DNA of 9,240 nt from positions 5,672 through 14,911 of the forward strand of contig FR881982.1 in NCBI GenBank assembly GCA_000435615.1, in the 5' to 3' direction. Shown piece by piece: positions 1 through 6,300 of the stretch. The notes under the pieces were generated by a model. It worked only from the letters and a program-made list of their open reading frames with translations, searched no databases and was not told the DNA's origin. This stretch comes from Firmicutes bacterium CAG:238. Lineage in GTDB: Bacteria; Bacillota; Clostridia; Peptostreptococcales; Anaerovoracaceae. Position numbers and translations under genes: made by a program. Every line of letters starts with the position of its first letter. The first letter of the stretch is position 1.

Positions 1-296
1 TGCAGAAGCGAAAAGAGAAAGGCGTTCTGCATGGGCTTTACCAGTATCCGAATGTGGCAGAGAAGCTTACGGCTGACGAGGCACTGGCACTGGCCGCGGA
101 CTGGGGATGCAGCCCTGCAGGACTGAGCCGAAGCAGTGAGTACAAGCACATCTTTTCTCATGTGGAGTGGCACATGACCGGATACTATATTCCATGCGGC
201 AGGCAGGGAAAAGGCGCGGACGGCGACTTCCTCTGGGCGGATGAAAGCAAGATGGAAAAGGAAATTCCGCTGCCGTCGGCATTCCTGTATTTTTGA
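1..296 (+). CDS. mutY: A/G-specific adenine glycosylase MutY, C-terminal fragment
   Basis: The gene enters from outside the window, with the frame open from base 3, and ends at TGA 294-296. The 97 visible residues match the C-terminal NUDIX-like domain of MutY, the base-excision-repair glycosylase that removes adenine mispaired with 8-oxoguanine. They start with a stretch resembling the MutY 'GLYQFPN' segment (GLYQYPN, bases 33-53). The run KHIFSHVEWHMTGY contains Phe-Ser-His at bases 153-161, the FSH loop that reads 8-oxoG in characterised MutY proteins. The ending LPSAF followed by aromatic residues is also typical. The catalytic HhH domain and the 4Fe-4S cluster lie upstream and cannot be checked. 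A GTG at 54 could be read as a start, but the homology continues upstream of it, so it is an internal codon. The next gene begins 21 nt downstream. Base composition is GC-rich compared with the operon further right. Confidence 0.9.
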   Translation, partial: QKRKEKGVLHGLYQYPNVAEKLTADEALALAADWGCSPAGLSRSSEYKHIFSHVEWHMTGYYIPCGRQGKGADGDFLWADESKMEKEIPLPSAFLYF

Positions 297-317
297 TGGA
301 AGGAAGGATTTGCATTT

Positions 318-1166
318 ATGAAGAAATACATGCCGTCACTTTTGATGCTCGCGATTTTTGAGGCGATTGCGATCAGTCTTTGGCTGACTAAAGATAATAT
401 CTTTTATCTGTTTAACTTCAGTTACATAGGGGCGTCGATTGCGCTGGGTACTGCGCTCATTTCAGAAAAAAAGACCTATGCGCGTCATGTGGTGCAGTTC
501 CTTGTGGGAAGTTACATGCTCGTGTATTTGGGGATTATCTGCGGTGAAAACATGCAGATTGAAGGGTTTTGGTACTATCTTTTCCTCGGTGTGTTCGAAG
601 CGGCGACAATTCATTATGCGGTTGCCAAGATTTTCGGACCGTTTGTGTTCGGACGCGGCTGGTGCGGATACGCTTGCTGGACGGCAATGGTGCTTGACCT
701 GCTGCCGTTTAAGCAGCCGGAAGGAGAGCGAAAGCAAAGACTCGGACTCTTTCGTTATTTGCTCTTCGCGTTATCGCTTGTCTTTGCAGCATCACTTTTC
801 TTGTTTGGCACTGAGAATAAAGAGCGGATTATGTGGTATGCTTTTTTGATAGGAAATGCCGCCTATTATGCGGCGGGAATTGCGCTCGCCTTTGCATTTA
901 AGGATAACAGAGCGTTTTGCAAATACCTCTGTCCGATTACCGTTTTTTTGAAGCCGGCAAGCAGTCTTTCGCTGATGCGTATCGAGGCGGATGCGGCAAA
1001 ATGTGTTTCGTGCGGAAAGTGCCGCAGGGTGTGCCCGATGAATGTGGAGCCGGATATTCCTTTTAAGATTAGACGAAACCGCACAGAGTGCATCCTTTGC
1101 CTTGCGTGTGTGCAGAACTGTCCGACCAAGGCGCTGGAACTTGGGATGAAAAGAAAAGAACAATAA
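318..1166 (+). CDS. NapH-like membrane protein with two C-terminal 4Fe-4S clusters
   Basis: The product (282 aa) is a polytopic membrane ferredoxin. About six hydrophobic segments are visible, near residues 5-23, 30-50, 57-75, 84-105, 143-163 and 172-193. Two cysteine pairs typical of the NapH/NosR/Fer4_5 family are present: GRGWCGYACW (C116, C120) and CKYLCP (C201, C205). The tail carries two bacterial ferredoxin motifs, CVSCGKCRRVCP (C229, C232, C235, C239) and CILCLACVQNCP (C258, C261, C264, C268), each able to hold a 4Fe-4S cluster. Proteins of this family pass electrons between the quinone pool or a membrane partner and a soluble or extracytoplasmic reductase. The actual partner is unknown: no nap, nos, rnf or other reductase gene is visible nearby. 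The start at 318 follows a purine-rich ribosome site (AAGGAAGG, about 300-307). It is probably co-transcribed with mutY (21-nt gap) and with the next gene (25-nt gap). Confidence 0.82.
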   Translation: MKKYMPSLLMLAIFEAIAISLWLTKDNIFYLFNFSYIGASIALGTALISEKKTYARHVVQFLVGSYMLVYLGIICGENMQIEGFWYYLFLGVFEAATIHYAVAKIFGPFVFGRGWCGYACWTAMVLDLLPFKQPEGERKQRLGLFRYLLFALSLVFAASLFLFGTENKERIMWYAFLIGNAAYYAAGIALAFAFKDNRAFCKYLCPITVFLKPASSLSLMRIEADAAKCVSCGKCRRVCPMNVEPDIPFKIRRNRTECILCLACVQNCPTKALELGMKRKEQ

Positions 1167-1191
1167 GGATAAATTTTGCAAGGAGGAAAAA

Positions 1192-1548
1192 ATGGATAGA
1201 ACTGTAGAAAATTATCAGCATAGAGCTCTTGCGGCCGGAAGATGGCGGACGATGACACTTTCCGAGCAGCTTGCCAACATAGGAAGTGAGTTCGGCAGAG
1301 CTGCAAAACGAAAAGAGAAAGGCGATAGGGAAAAGGAAATGAAGGCATTCGAGAGAGGTCTTGAACTCCTTGACTTGTCAATTCAGGACGCTCCTGCTAA
1401 GAAAGCCGAGCATCCGGGTGTGTTTAGGGAGCTGCTTCGGCTGAGAGAGGTCATGTGCGATTATTTTGTCGGAGAGAATGAGTATAAAACCGACAGAGCG
1501 TTTATTGAGAGATATTTTTATGATTTCGCAGTATGCGCGAGGCGGTAA
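1192..1548 (+). CDS. Conserved small protein of unknown function
   Basis: The product (118 aa) is soluble and highly charged, with no membrane segment and no metal-binding motif. It has a strong Shine-Dalgarno, AAGGAGG at 1180-1186, five bases before the ATG. The core MTLSEQLANIGSEFGRA (residues 21-37), then FERGLELLDLSI (53-64), RLREVMCDYFVGENEY (83-98) and a terminal YFYDFA resemble a short conserved family I recall from Clostridia and other anaerobes. That family is usually annotated only as hypothetical, and the resemblance is from memory. The residues suggest an all-helical fold with a paired-helix arrangement. I do not recognise a biochemical function. It probably belongs to the same transcript as the NapH-like gene upstream. 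Its stop codon directly abuts an ATG at 1549, but the real start of the next gene is probably 1594. Confidence 0.75.
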   Translation: MDRTVENYQHRALAAGRWRTMTLSEQLANIGSEFGRAAKRKEKGDREKEMKAFERGLELLDLSIQDAPAKKAEHPGVFRELLRLREVMCDYFVGENEYKTDRAFIERYFYDFAVCARR

Positions 1549-1578
1549 ATGTTAAAAAAAATGCCATTTTACAAAACA

Positions 1579-1586
1579 GGGAAGGA
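1579..1586 (+). promoter_or_regulatory. Ribosome binding site that decides the IclR start
   Basis: GGGAAGGA lies seven bases before the ATG at 1594. The alternative ATG at 1549 has only a GAGGCGG stretch three bases upstream, inside the preceding gene. The site therefore favours 1594 as the start of the regulator. Confidence 0.6.
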
Positions 1587-1593
1587 AGCACAA

Positions 1594-2367
1594 ATGGAAG
1601 AATTGAAAGAAAACAAAGTCGACTATATTCCGATGGTGGAGAGAGCTTTTAATATTATTGAACTGCTGTACGACAGTGGGGAGGGTATGGGAGTTTCTGA
1701 GATTGCTGCTCAGCTGCAGCTGCCCAAGGCTACAGTATATCGAATTCTTGCAACCATGGAAAAGTGGGGATATATTTTTCAGGATTTTCAAACAGAAAAA
1801 TACAACTTGGGATTTAACTTTATCAAGGTAGGCGAGTCAGTAAAAAGTACGGTGGACGCACGTACAATTGCACTGCCTTTTATGGAAAAATTGGCAGAAG
1901 AAAGCGGGGAAACCGTATACTTGTGCAAGCAGTACAATGACGAGGCACTTATCTTAGAAACCGTGAGCGGCGAAGCTTCGGCACTTTATTCGATGGTAAC
2001 ACCATCCATACCGCTATATTGTTCTGCATTGGGACGGTGCTTAATGGTAGATTTCTCAAAAGAACAAATAAGCAAGTATGTACGGGAAAAGGGAATGCCA
2101 AAAAGAACCATAAGCACAATCGGAACAGAGCAGGAACTGAACAGTGAATTGAATGCAATCAGAAAGAATGAAATAGGAATCGAAGTGGAAGAATATGAAT
2201 ACGGAATGATGTGTATTGCCGGAATGATAAAAAACTCGCAGGGAAAGACAATTGCTTCCATGAGCATTTCAGGGCCGACGAGCCGGATTCGGCATAAAGG
2301 CGAAAAAAAATTAACCGATCTTGTGAAAGAAAGCTGCAAAGCCGTATCGGAAAAAATACCGTTTTAA
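1594..2367 (+). CDS. IclR-family transcriptional regulator
   Basis: From the ATG at 1594 the product is 257 aa, the usual IclR length. An in-frame ATG at 1549 would add 15 residues but has a poor ribosome site. Residues 11-70 form the winged helix-turn-helix (MVERAFNIIELL, then VSEIAAQLQLPKATVYRILA around 34-53, then the wing WGYIFQD). The effector domain follows: SALGRCLM (144-151), GIEVEEYEYGMMCIAGMIKN (195-214) and ASMSISGPTSRI (221-232) correspond to conserved IclR ligand-domain blocks. IclR proteins bind palindromic operators as dimers or tetramers and release or bind DNA when a small acid or catabolite is bound. The gene sits just upstream of, and in the same direction as, a five-gene catabolic operon whose promoter carries a TGAAAC/GTTTCA palindrome. 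I infer that it controls that operon. A terminator separates the two. Confidence 0.93.
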   Translation: MEELKENKVDYIPMVERAFNIIELLYDSGEGMGVSEIAAQLQLPKATVYRILATMEKWGYIFQDFQTEKYNLGFNFIKVGESVKSTVDARTIALPFMEKLAEESGETVYLCKQYNDEALILETVSGEASALYSMVTPSIPLYCSALGRCLMVDFSKEQISKYVREKGMPKRTISTIGTEQELNSELNAIRKNEIGIEVEEYEYGMMCIAGMIKNSQGKTIASMSISGPTSRIRHKGEKKLTDLVKESCKAVSEKIPF

Positions 2368-2376
2368 AATCTATCG

Positions 2377-2409
2377 AAAAGCAGAGAGAAAATTCTTTCC
2401 TGCTTTTTT
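2377..2409 (+). terminator. Rho-independent terminator of the IclR gene
   Basis: An 8-bp stem, AAAAGCAG (2377-2384) with CTGCTTTT (2400-2407), runs into a T tract (2404-2409) followed by ATTTTTT. The loop can pair weakly inside. It ends the regulator transcript 12 bases before the -35 box of the next operon, so the operon is expressed mainly from its own promoter. Confidence 0.7.
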
Positions 2410-2420
2410 GATTTTTTGCA

Positions 2421-2449
2421 TTGACAAAGGAAAAACAATATGCTATATT
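2421..2449 (+). promoter_or_regulatory. Sigma-A type promoter of the NCS1 permease operon
   Basis: A consensus -35 box, TTGACA (2421-2426), is followed after a 17-base spacer by TATATT (2444-2449). The TG at 2441-2442 makes an extended -10. The expected start of transcription is near 2456, leaving a leader of about 55 nt before the ATG at 2512. It is the best promoter in the window. Such a strong promoter would need repression to be tightly controlled. Confidence 0.8.
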
Positions 2450-2456
2450 CAATTTA

Positions 2457-2471
2457 TGAAACGGCGTTTCA
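2457..2471. promoter_or_regulatory. Palindromic operator, probably for the IclR regulator
   Basis: TGAAACGGCGTTTCA has two perfect 7-base arms around a single central base (2464). With one mismatch it extends to a TTT...AAA flank (2453-2475). IclR-family proteins such as KdgR bind TGAAAC/GTTTCA-type palindromes. The site lies over the predicted transcription start, just after the -10 box, a classic place for a repressor. The same inverted repeat could also form a small hairpin at the 5' end of the message. I found no second copy in the window. Confidence 0.65.
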
Positions 2472-2511
2472 AAAAAGTATTTATTATTAGTTTTAAGCGA
2501 AAGGAGAAAAA

Positions 2512-3819
2512 ATGGGAAAAGAAAAAGCTGCAGGCATTGAAACAACAACTTTAAAACGTGTTCAAGCAAATGAAAAGAAGGGCTGGGTTTCTGTCATGCT
2601 TGTGCAGTTAGGCTGTATGGTATGCGTGCCTAGCTTAATGCTTGGTGGACTGCTTTCTTCCGCAATGCCAACCTATCAGGCAATTTTATCTTCAGTTGTT
2701 GGATTTATTATTGTAAATGTACTGATTTCATTATGTGGCATTGTAGGATGTGAGGTGGGGGTGCCCTCTTCTGTAGTCGCAAAAGCTTGCTTTGGCGAAA
2801 AAGGAGCAAGATTTGTAATAGGCGCACTTTGGACAGTTATTGCAATTGGATGGTTTGCTGTATCAAACCGAGTATGTGGTTTCGCATTTGTCGAGTTCGT
2901 GAACAGTAAATTTGATATTAATTTTCCACCTAGTGTATCTATTGCATTTTGGGGAATTATAATGCTTTTAACAGCTGTTTGGGGCTTTAATGCTATTGAG
3001 AAGCTAAATGTGATTGCAACACCTGCTTTGCTCATTGTGTCAGTGATTGGATGTGTTATTTTGTTTAATCACTATGGAATTTCAGGGCTGAGCAACGAAG
3101 CAGAAGAAACAACGATGACCTTTATGGAAGGTGTTTGTCTAACAATCAGCTTTTCCTCTTTTGCAATTGGAGCTGCGCCTGATTTTACAAGATATCAAAA
3201 AAATCGAAAAGACACTGTACTCGCAAATTCACTGGGGATCGGTGGAGTTGGATTCTGTATGATGCTTTTAGGATTAATACTTACAAAAATGACGGGAGAA
3301 TATGATATCAGTCTTGTGTTTATGGCGGTCGGAATACCGATGCTGGGTCTTATTGTGCTCGTGCTTGCTACATGGACAACCAATACCGCAAATGCATACA
3401 GTGGGGGAATTAATATTGTGATGTTTCTTGGACTTAAAGATGAAAAAAGAAGTACAGCAACACTCATTGCCGGTATTATTGCAACAATCGTTGCATTAAC
3501 AGGGGTTACTGATAATTTCGAGGGATTCCTTAATTTTTCCGGCAATGCACTGCTTCCACTCACAGGCGTTATAACAGCGGATTTTTGGATTAGAAGAAAA
3601 GCTAATGCCGATAACTGGTCATATAGAACAGGCTGGGATTTTATTGGATTTGCAAGCGTAATTATCGGAACCGCAATAGCGATTATAATTCCTTATGGTG
3701 CCCCGGTAATTCAAGGTTACCTCTCTGCAGGACTTGCGTACTTGATTTTAAAGTATATTGAGAAGAAAGTGCTAAAGGAAAAAATACCAGAAGAGATACG
3801 CCCGGAAATGGAAATATAG
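2512..3819 (+). CDS. NCS1-family permease, cytosine permease (CodB)-like
   Basis: The product (435 aa) has about twelve hydrophobic segments and matches the NCS1 nucleobase:cation symporters in length and order. Supporting motifs are an N-terminal EKKGWVSVMLVQLG, AIGWFAVSNR (111-120, equivalent to the GWFGVQ-type segment of CodB), GAAPDFTRYQKNRKD (220-234, the family 'PDFTRY' signature) and ATWTTNTANAYSGGINI (286-302, equivalent to the CodB WTTN...NAYS segment). NCS1 proteins import cyclic nitrogen compounds such as cytosine, uracil, allantoin and hydantoins with Na+ or H+. No cytosine deaminase or other pyrimidine gene is nearby, so cytosine is not a safe substrate call. It is the first gene of the operon, with AAAGGAG about 5 bases before its ATG and the operator in its leader. 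I infer that it imports the operon's substrate. Confidence 0.88.
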   Translation: MGKEKAAGIETTTLKRVQANEKKGWVSVMLVQLGCMVCVPSLMLGGLLSSAMPTYQAILSSVVGFIIVNVLISLCGIVGCEVGVPSSVVAKACFGEKGARFVIGALWTVIAIGWFAVSNRVCGFAFVEFVNSKFDINFPPSVSIAFWGIIMLLTAVWGFNAIEKLNVIATPALLIVSVIGCVILFNHYGISGLSNEAEETTMTFMEGVCLTISFSSFAIGAAPDFTRYQKNRKDTVLANSLGIGGVGFCMMLLGLILTKMTGEYDISLVFMAVGIPMLGLIVLVLATWTTNTANAYSGGINIVMFLGLKDEKRSTATLIAGIIATIVALTGVTDNFEGFLNFSGNALLPLTGVITADFWIRRKANADNWSYRTGWDFIGFASVIIGTAIAIIIPYGAPVIQGYLSAGLAYLILKYIEKKVLKEKIPEEIRPEMEI

Positions 3820-3854
3820 TAGGATCACATAAGCAAATTGAAAGGAGAACAAAA

Positions 3855-4883
3855 ATGTATAATTTCGAATTAAGTAAAGCGGCAGATGATTTAATGCTAG
3901 GGATGTTTGGTGTGAAAAAAAATGAAAATGTAGTTATTACATGCGATACTTTATCCAATATGGATGTAGTCGAAGCATGTGCGGCGAGTGTATATAAGGT
4001 GGGTGCTTTCCCTACGGTTATGAAAATCGCAGCCCCGGATTGTGTTGGTAAAGCAACCGACCCACAGATTCCTGTAAAAGTTTTGACCGGTGCAATTATG
4101 GAAGCAGATGTATGGTTAGAATTAAATAAACAGTGGATTCAGTACTCTTCTGTGTATGAGTATTGTGAGGAACACAATAAGAAGCTTCGTTATATGTGTT
4201 TAGTAGGATATGATGCAGAGCGTATGGTACGTACAATCAGCAAAGTAGAGCGAGAAAAATTGGCTGTGTTTATGAAAGCAACAAGAGATTTGCATCTGAA
4301 AGCAAAAAAAATGAGGATCACAACACCTGCGGGCACAGATGTACATTTTGAACTGGATCATAATAACTATTTTGCATGTGACTGCGGAGAAGCGAATGTG
4401 CCAGGGATGCATATGCTCACTGGACAGTTGAATGTTGTCCCGAAACTCAACACAGTGAACGGCACAATCGTTTACGATGGATGCATTGATCCACCGTTCA
4501 GCAGAATTCCGAACACGCCGGTTAGACTTACAGTTGAAAACAGTAAAATTGTAGCAATTGATGGCGGTAGCGAAGCGGTAGAGTTTAAAAAATATTTGGA
4601 AGCTTTTGGAGATCCGAATATGCTAAAAATGGCACATGTTGCATATGGTTTTAATACTGGAGCTCAGATGACAGGCTATATTGTTGAAGATGAGAGAGTG
4701 TGGGGATGCACCGAATGGGGAATCGGATATGTAAGCCCAACCGATTTGCCGCCATATGGACAGGATGCGATTTCACATTGTGATGGATTATGCGTTAATT
4801 CCTCCGTGTGGTTGGACGACAGGCAGATCATGGATGAAGGTAAAATTGTTGATCCGGAATTGAAGAAGTTATCACCAAGATAG
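3855..4883 (+). CDS. M29 aminopeptidase/NicX-fold metalloenzyme
   Basis: The product (342 aa, cytoplasmic, no signal peptide) has the layout of the M29 aminopeptidase (AmpS/PepS/AmpT) and 2,5-dihydroxypyridine dioxygenase (NicX) superfamily: an N-terminal domain with ENVVITCDT (24-32), and a C-terminal domain with NTVNGTIVYDG (199-209), HVAYGFNTGA (261-270) and ISHCDGLCVNSSVWLDD (306-322). The metal positions are informative. M29 peptidases use Glu in 'GEV' and Glu in 'ELAIGTN', and His in 'GTIHIALG'. Here these read Gln191, His261 and Glu287, by my own alignment. The H-x-D pair is kept as His308/Asp310. The His plus His-x-Asp triad matches the iron ligands reported for NicX (H265, H318, D320). 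I therefore doubt a simple aminopeptidase; an Fe-dependent ring-cleaving or hydrolytic enzyme is possible. No other nicotinate-degradation gene is present. It is the second operon gene, with AAAGGAG at 3841-3847. Confidence 0.72.
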   Translation: MYNFELSKAADDLMLGMFGVKKNENVVITCDTLSNMDVVEACAASVYKVGAFPTVMKIAAPDCVGKATDPQIPVKVLTGAIMEADVWLELNKQWIQYSSVYEYCEEHNKKLRYMCLVGYDAERMVRTISKVEREKLAVFMKATRDLHLKAKKMRITTPAGTDVHFELDHNNYFACDCGEANVPGMHMLTGQLNVVPKLNTVNGTIVYDGCIDPPFSRIPNTPVRLTVENSKIVAIDGGSEAVEFKKYLEAFGDPNMLKMAHVAYGFNTGAQMTGYIVEDERVWGCTEWGIGYVSPTDLPPYGQDAISHCDGLCVNSSVWLDDRQIMDEGKIVDPELKKLSPR

Positions 4884-4888
4884 AAATT

Positions 4889-4922
4889 TTTAAAATGGAT
4901 CGGTCTTCCGGTCCGTTTTAAA
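4889..4922 (+). terminator. Intercistronic hairpin, possible weak terminator or processing site
   Basis: A continuous 15-bp stem pairs 4889-4903 with 4908-4922 (two G-U pairs) around the tetraloop TCTT. The inner GC-rich part (TGGATCGG with CCGGTCCG) is followed by only four T before A, so termination would be partial. It fills most of the 62-nt gap after the M29/NicX-like gene and ends about nine bases before the next Shine-Dalgarno. It may lower expression of the downstream genes, or protect or process the message. Confidence 0.6.
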
Positions 4923-4945
4923 TATTAGAAGAAAGGATTCTGCAA

Positions 4946-6268
4946 ATGAAATGTTTTTTTGAGTTACTTGACCAAAAGGGTTTAACATCTTTTAAGATTA
5001 GATATAATTATAAAACAGATATATTTCGCTTTGAACTGGCAAAGGAATGGGAGAAAGAAACAGATTTTTCTTTATATCCAAGTGCTTTTTCAGAACGAGA
5101 CATTTTAATACAAAATACGGTCAGCTACAATACAGAGGAGTGCGTTAAAATCATTAGTGAAGCTGAGATGATGGAATATTTGCAAGAAATCATGCAATTA
5201 ATCCGCAAAGGTAAACATTCAGGAATGGAAATGTACTATAACAAAAAAAAGAAGATTAAGTTTGTTTTGTATGAACACAGTACAAAACGCGGGATGATGA
5301 ACAAGAGTCAAGCAACTGTATGCGGCGGAATAAGGCGCCATCCTCAAAATTTAATTGAAAAAGAAGTCTTAGAAGACGGATTAAATCTTTCGCGCGCTAT
5401 GAGTTTTAAAAACTATGCAGCAGGCATACCGTTCGGCGGATGCAAGGCAACAGTCCAAATGGAGGGGAATGAGCTTTATGATAGAGAAACGCTGGGGTTC
5501 TTGGGTTTTGTGATTGATCGAAGCAGATGTTTAGTGGCACCAGACATGAATCTGCCAGCAATGCTGGCAGATTTGTTGAAAGAGGAACGAATTACAATGC
5601 AGTGTGTTGGAGGGGAAAATGCGAAAATAGGGTCTACAGGAAAGCCAACGGCATATGGAGTATATCTTTCAATGAAAGAAGCGGTTTACCATAAAGAAGG
5701 AACGAAAAGTTTACAAGGTAAGACTATTGCATTAATGGGTCTTGGCGCGGTCGGCAAAAATCTGGCAGAATATTTACTTGAAGAGGATGTAACTCTGTAT
5801 ATTGCAGATATTGACGAAGAAAAAGTGAGAAAATTTATTCAAAATCACTCGCAAAAGAGAATATTTCTTACAAAAAATGAAGAATTAATTGAAATGAAAG
5901 CAGACATTTTATCACTTTGTGCGGCTGGGGGTATTATCAATGAAAATAATATACCGCGACTCAACTGTAGATACATATGGGGATCTGCAAATAATCAATT
6001 AAGAGCAGCCTCTCCTGATGAAGAGCTTCTGCTTGCACAAAAACTGATGGATAGAGATATACTTTACCAAGCTGAGTGGTGGCATAATACGGCTGGCGTA
6101 ATCTGCATGGCAGAAGAATATTTATATGACGGATCTGCGGAAACTTTATTTAAGAAGATTGAAAGAATCATACCTACAGCAACAAGAGAAAATCTACAAG
6201 AGGCAGCGCGGCTTGAGATAACTCCAACGGCATGTTGTTATAAAAAAAGTGAGGCAGCAATATATTAA
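4946..6268 (+). CDS. Glu/Leu/Phe/Val-type amino acid dehydrogenase, N-terminally extended
   Basis: The product (440 aa) is an NAD(P)-dependent oxidative deaminase of the Leu/Phe/Val dehydrogenase group, which interconverts an L-amino acid with its 2-oxo acid and ammonia. Visible landmarks are CGGIRRHP (126-133, the substrate Gly-Gly loop), LSRAMSFKNYAAGIPFGGCK with the two conserved lysines K155 and K167, the catalytic-type aspartate in VAPDMN (D200), the Rossmann motif GLGAVG (265-270) with D288 at the end of the second strand (NAD preference likely), and CAAGGIINENNIP then GSANNQL (346-352), characteristic of leucine dehydrogenases. About 85 residues precede the point where Leu dehydrogenases normally begin (family length about 360 aa), and I do not recognise that segment. 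The glycine-rich 'GGGK' motif reads GGCK. Substrate preference cannot be read from sequence alone. It is the third gene of the operon, with GAAAGGA at 4931-4937 as ribosome site. Confidence 0.85.
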   Translation: MKCFFELLDQKGLTSFKIRYNYKTDIFRFELAKEWEKETDFSLYPSAFSERDILIQNTVSYNTEECVKIISEAEMMEYLQEIMQLIRKGKHSGMEMYYNKKKKIKFVLYEHSTKRGMMNKSQATVCGGIRRHPQNLIEKEVLEDGLNLSRAMSFKNYAAGIPFGGCKATVQMEGNELYDRETLGFLGFVIDRSRCLVAPDMNLPAMLADLLKEERITMQCVGGENAKIGSTGKPTAYGVYLSMKEAVYHKEGTKSLQGKTIALMGLGAVGKNLAEYLLEEDVTLYIADIDEEKVRKFIQNHSQKRIFLTKNEELIEMKADILSLCAAGGIINENNIPRLNCRYIWGSANNQLRAASPDEELLLAQKLMDRDILYQAEWWHNTAGVICMAEEYLYDGSAETLFKKIERIIPTATRENLQEAARLEITPTACCYKKSEAAIY

Positions 6269-6300
6269 TGAGAATGTATAAGGCATAGGAGTGAATATAC

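Noticed and set aside
9..1324. A 16-base identical word, CGAAAAGAGAAAGGCG, at 9-24 and 1309-1324
   Set aside because: Both copies lie inside coding regions and encode a Lys/Arg/Glu-rich KRKEKG-like stretch; there is no flanking similarity, so a chance low-complexity match is likely.
1496..1524. A possible promoter for the regulator gene from TTGAGA and TATGAT
   Set aside because: The two boxes are only 8 bases apart, too close for a sigma-A promoter.
1549..1593. Earlier in-frame ATG for the IclR regulator, directly after the preceding stop codon
   Set aside because: The ribosome site is poor, the added 15 residues are not IclR-like, and ATG 1594 has a good site and gives the normal length.
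2512..3819. Firm naming of the permease as cytosine permease codB
   Set aside because: The family match is clear but no cytosine deaminase or pyrimidine gene is nearby; NCS1 substrates vary too much for a specific call.
3855..4883. A nicotinate degradation cluster suggested by the NicX-like gene
   Set aside because: No nicotinate hydroxylase, deformylase, maleamate amidohydrolase or maleate isomerase gene is present in the window.
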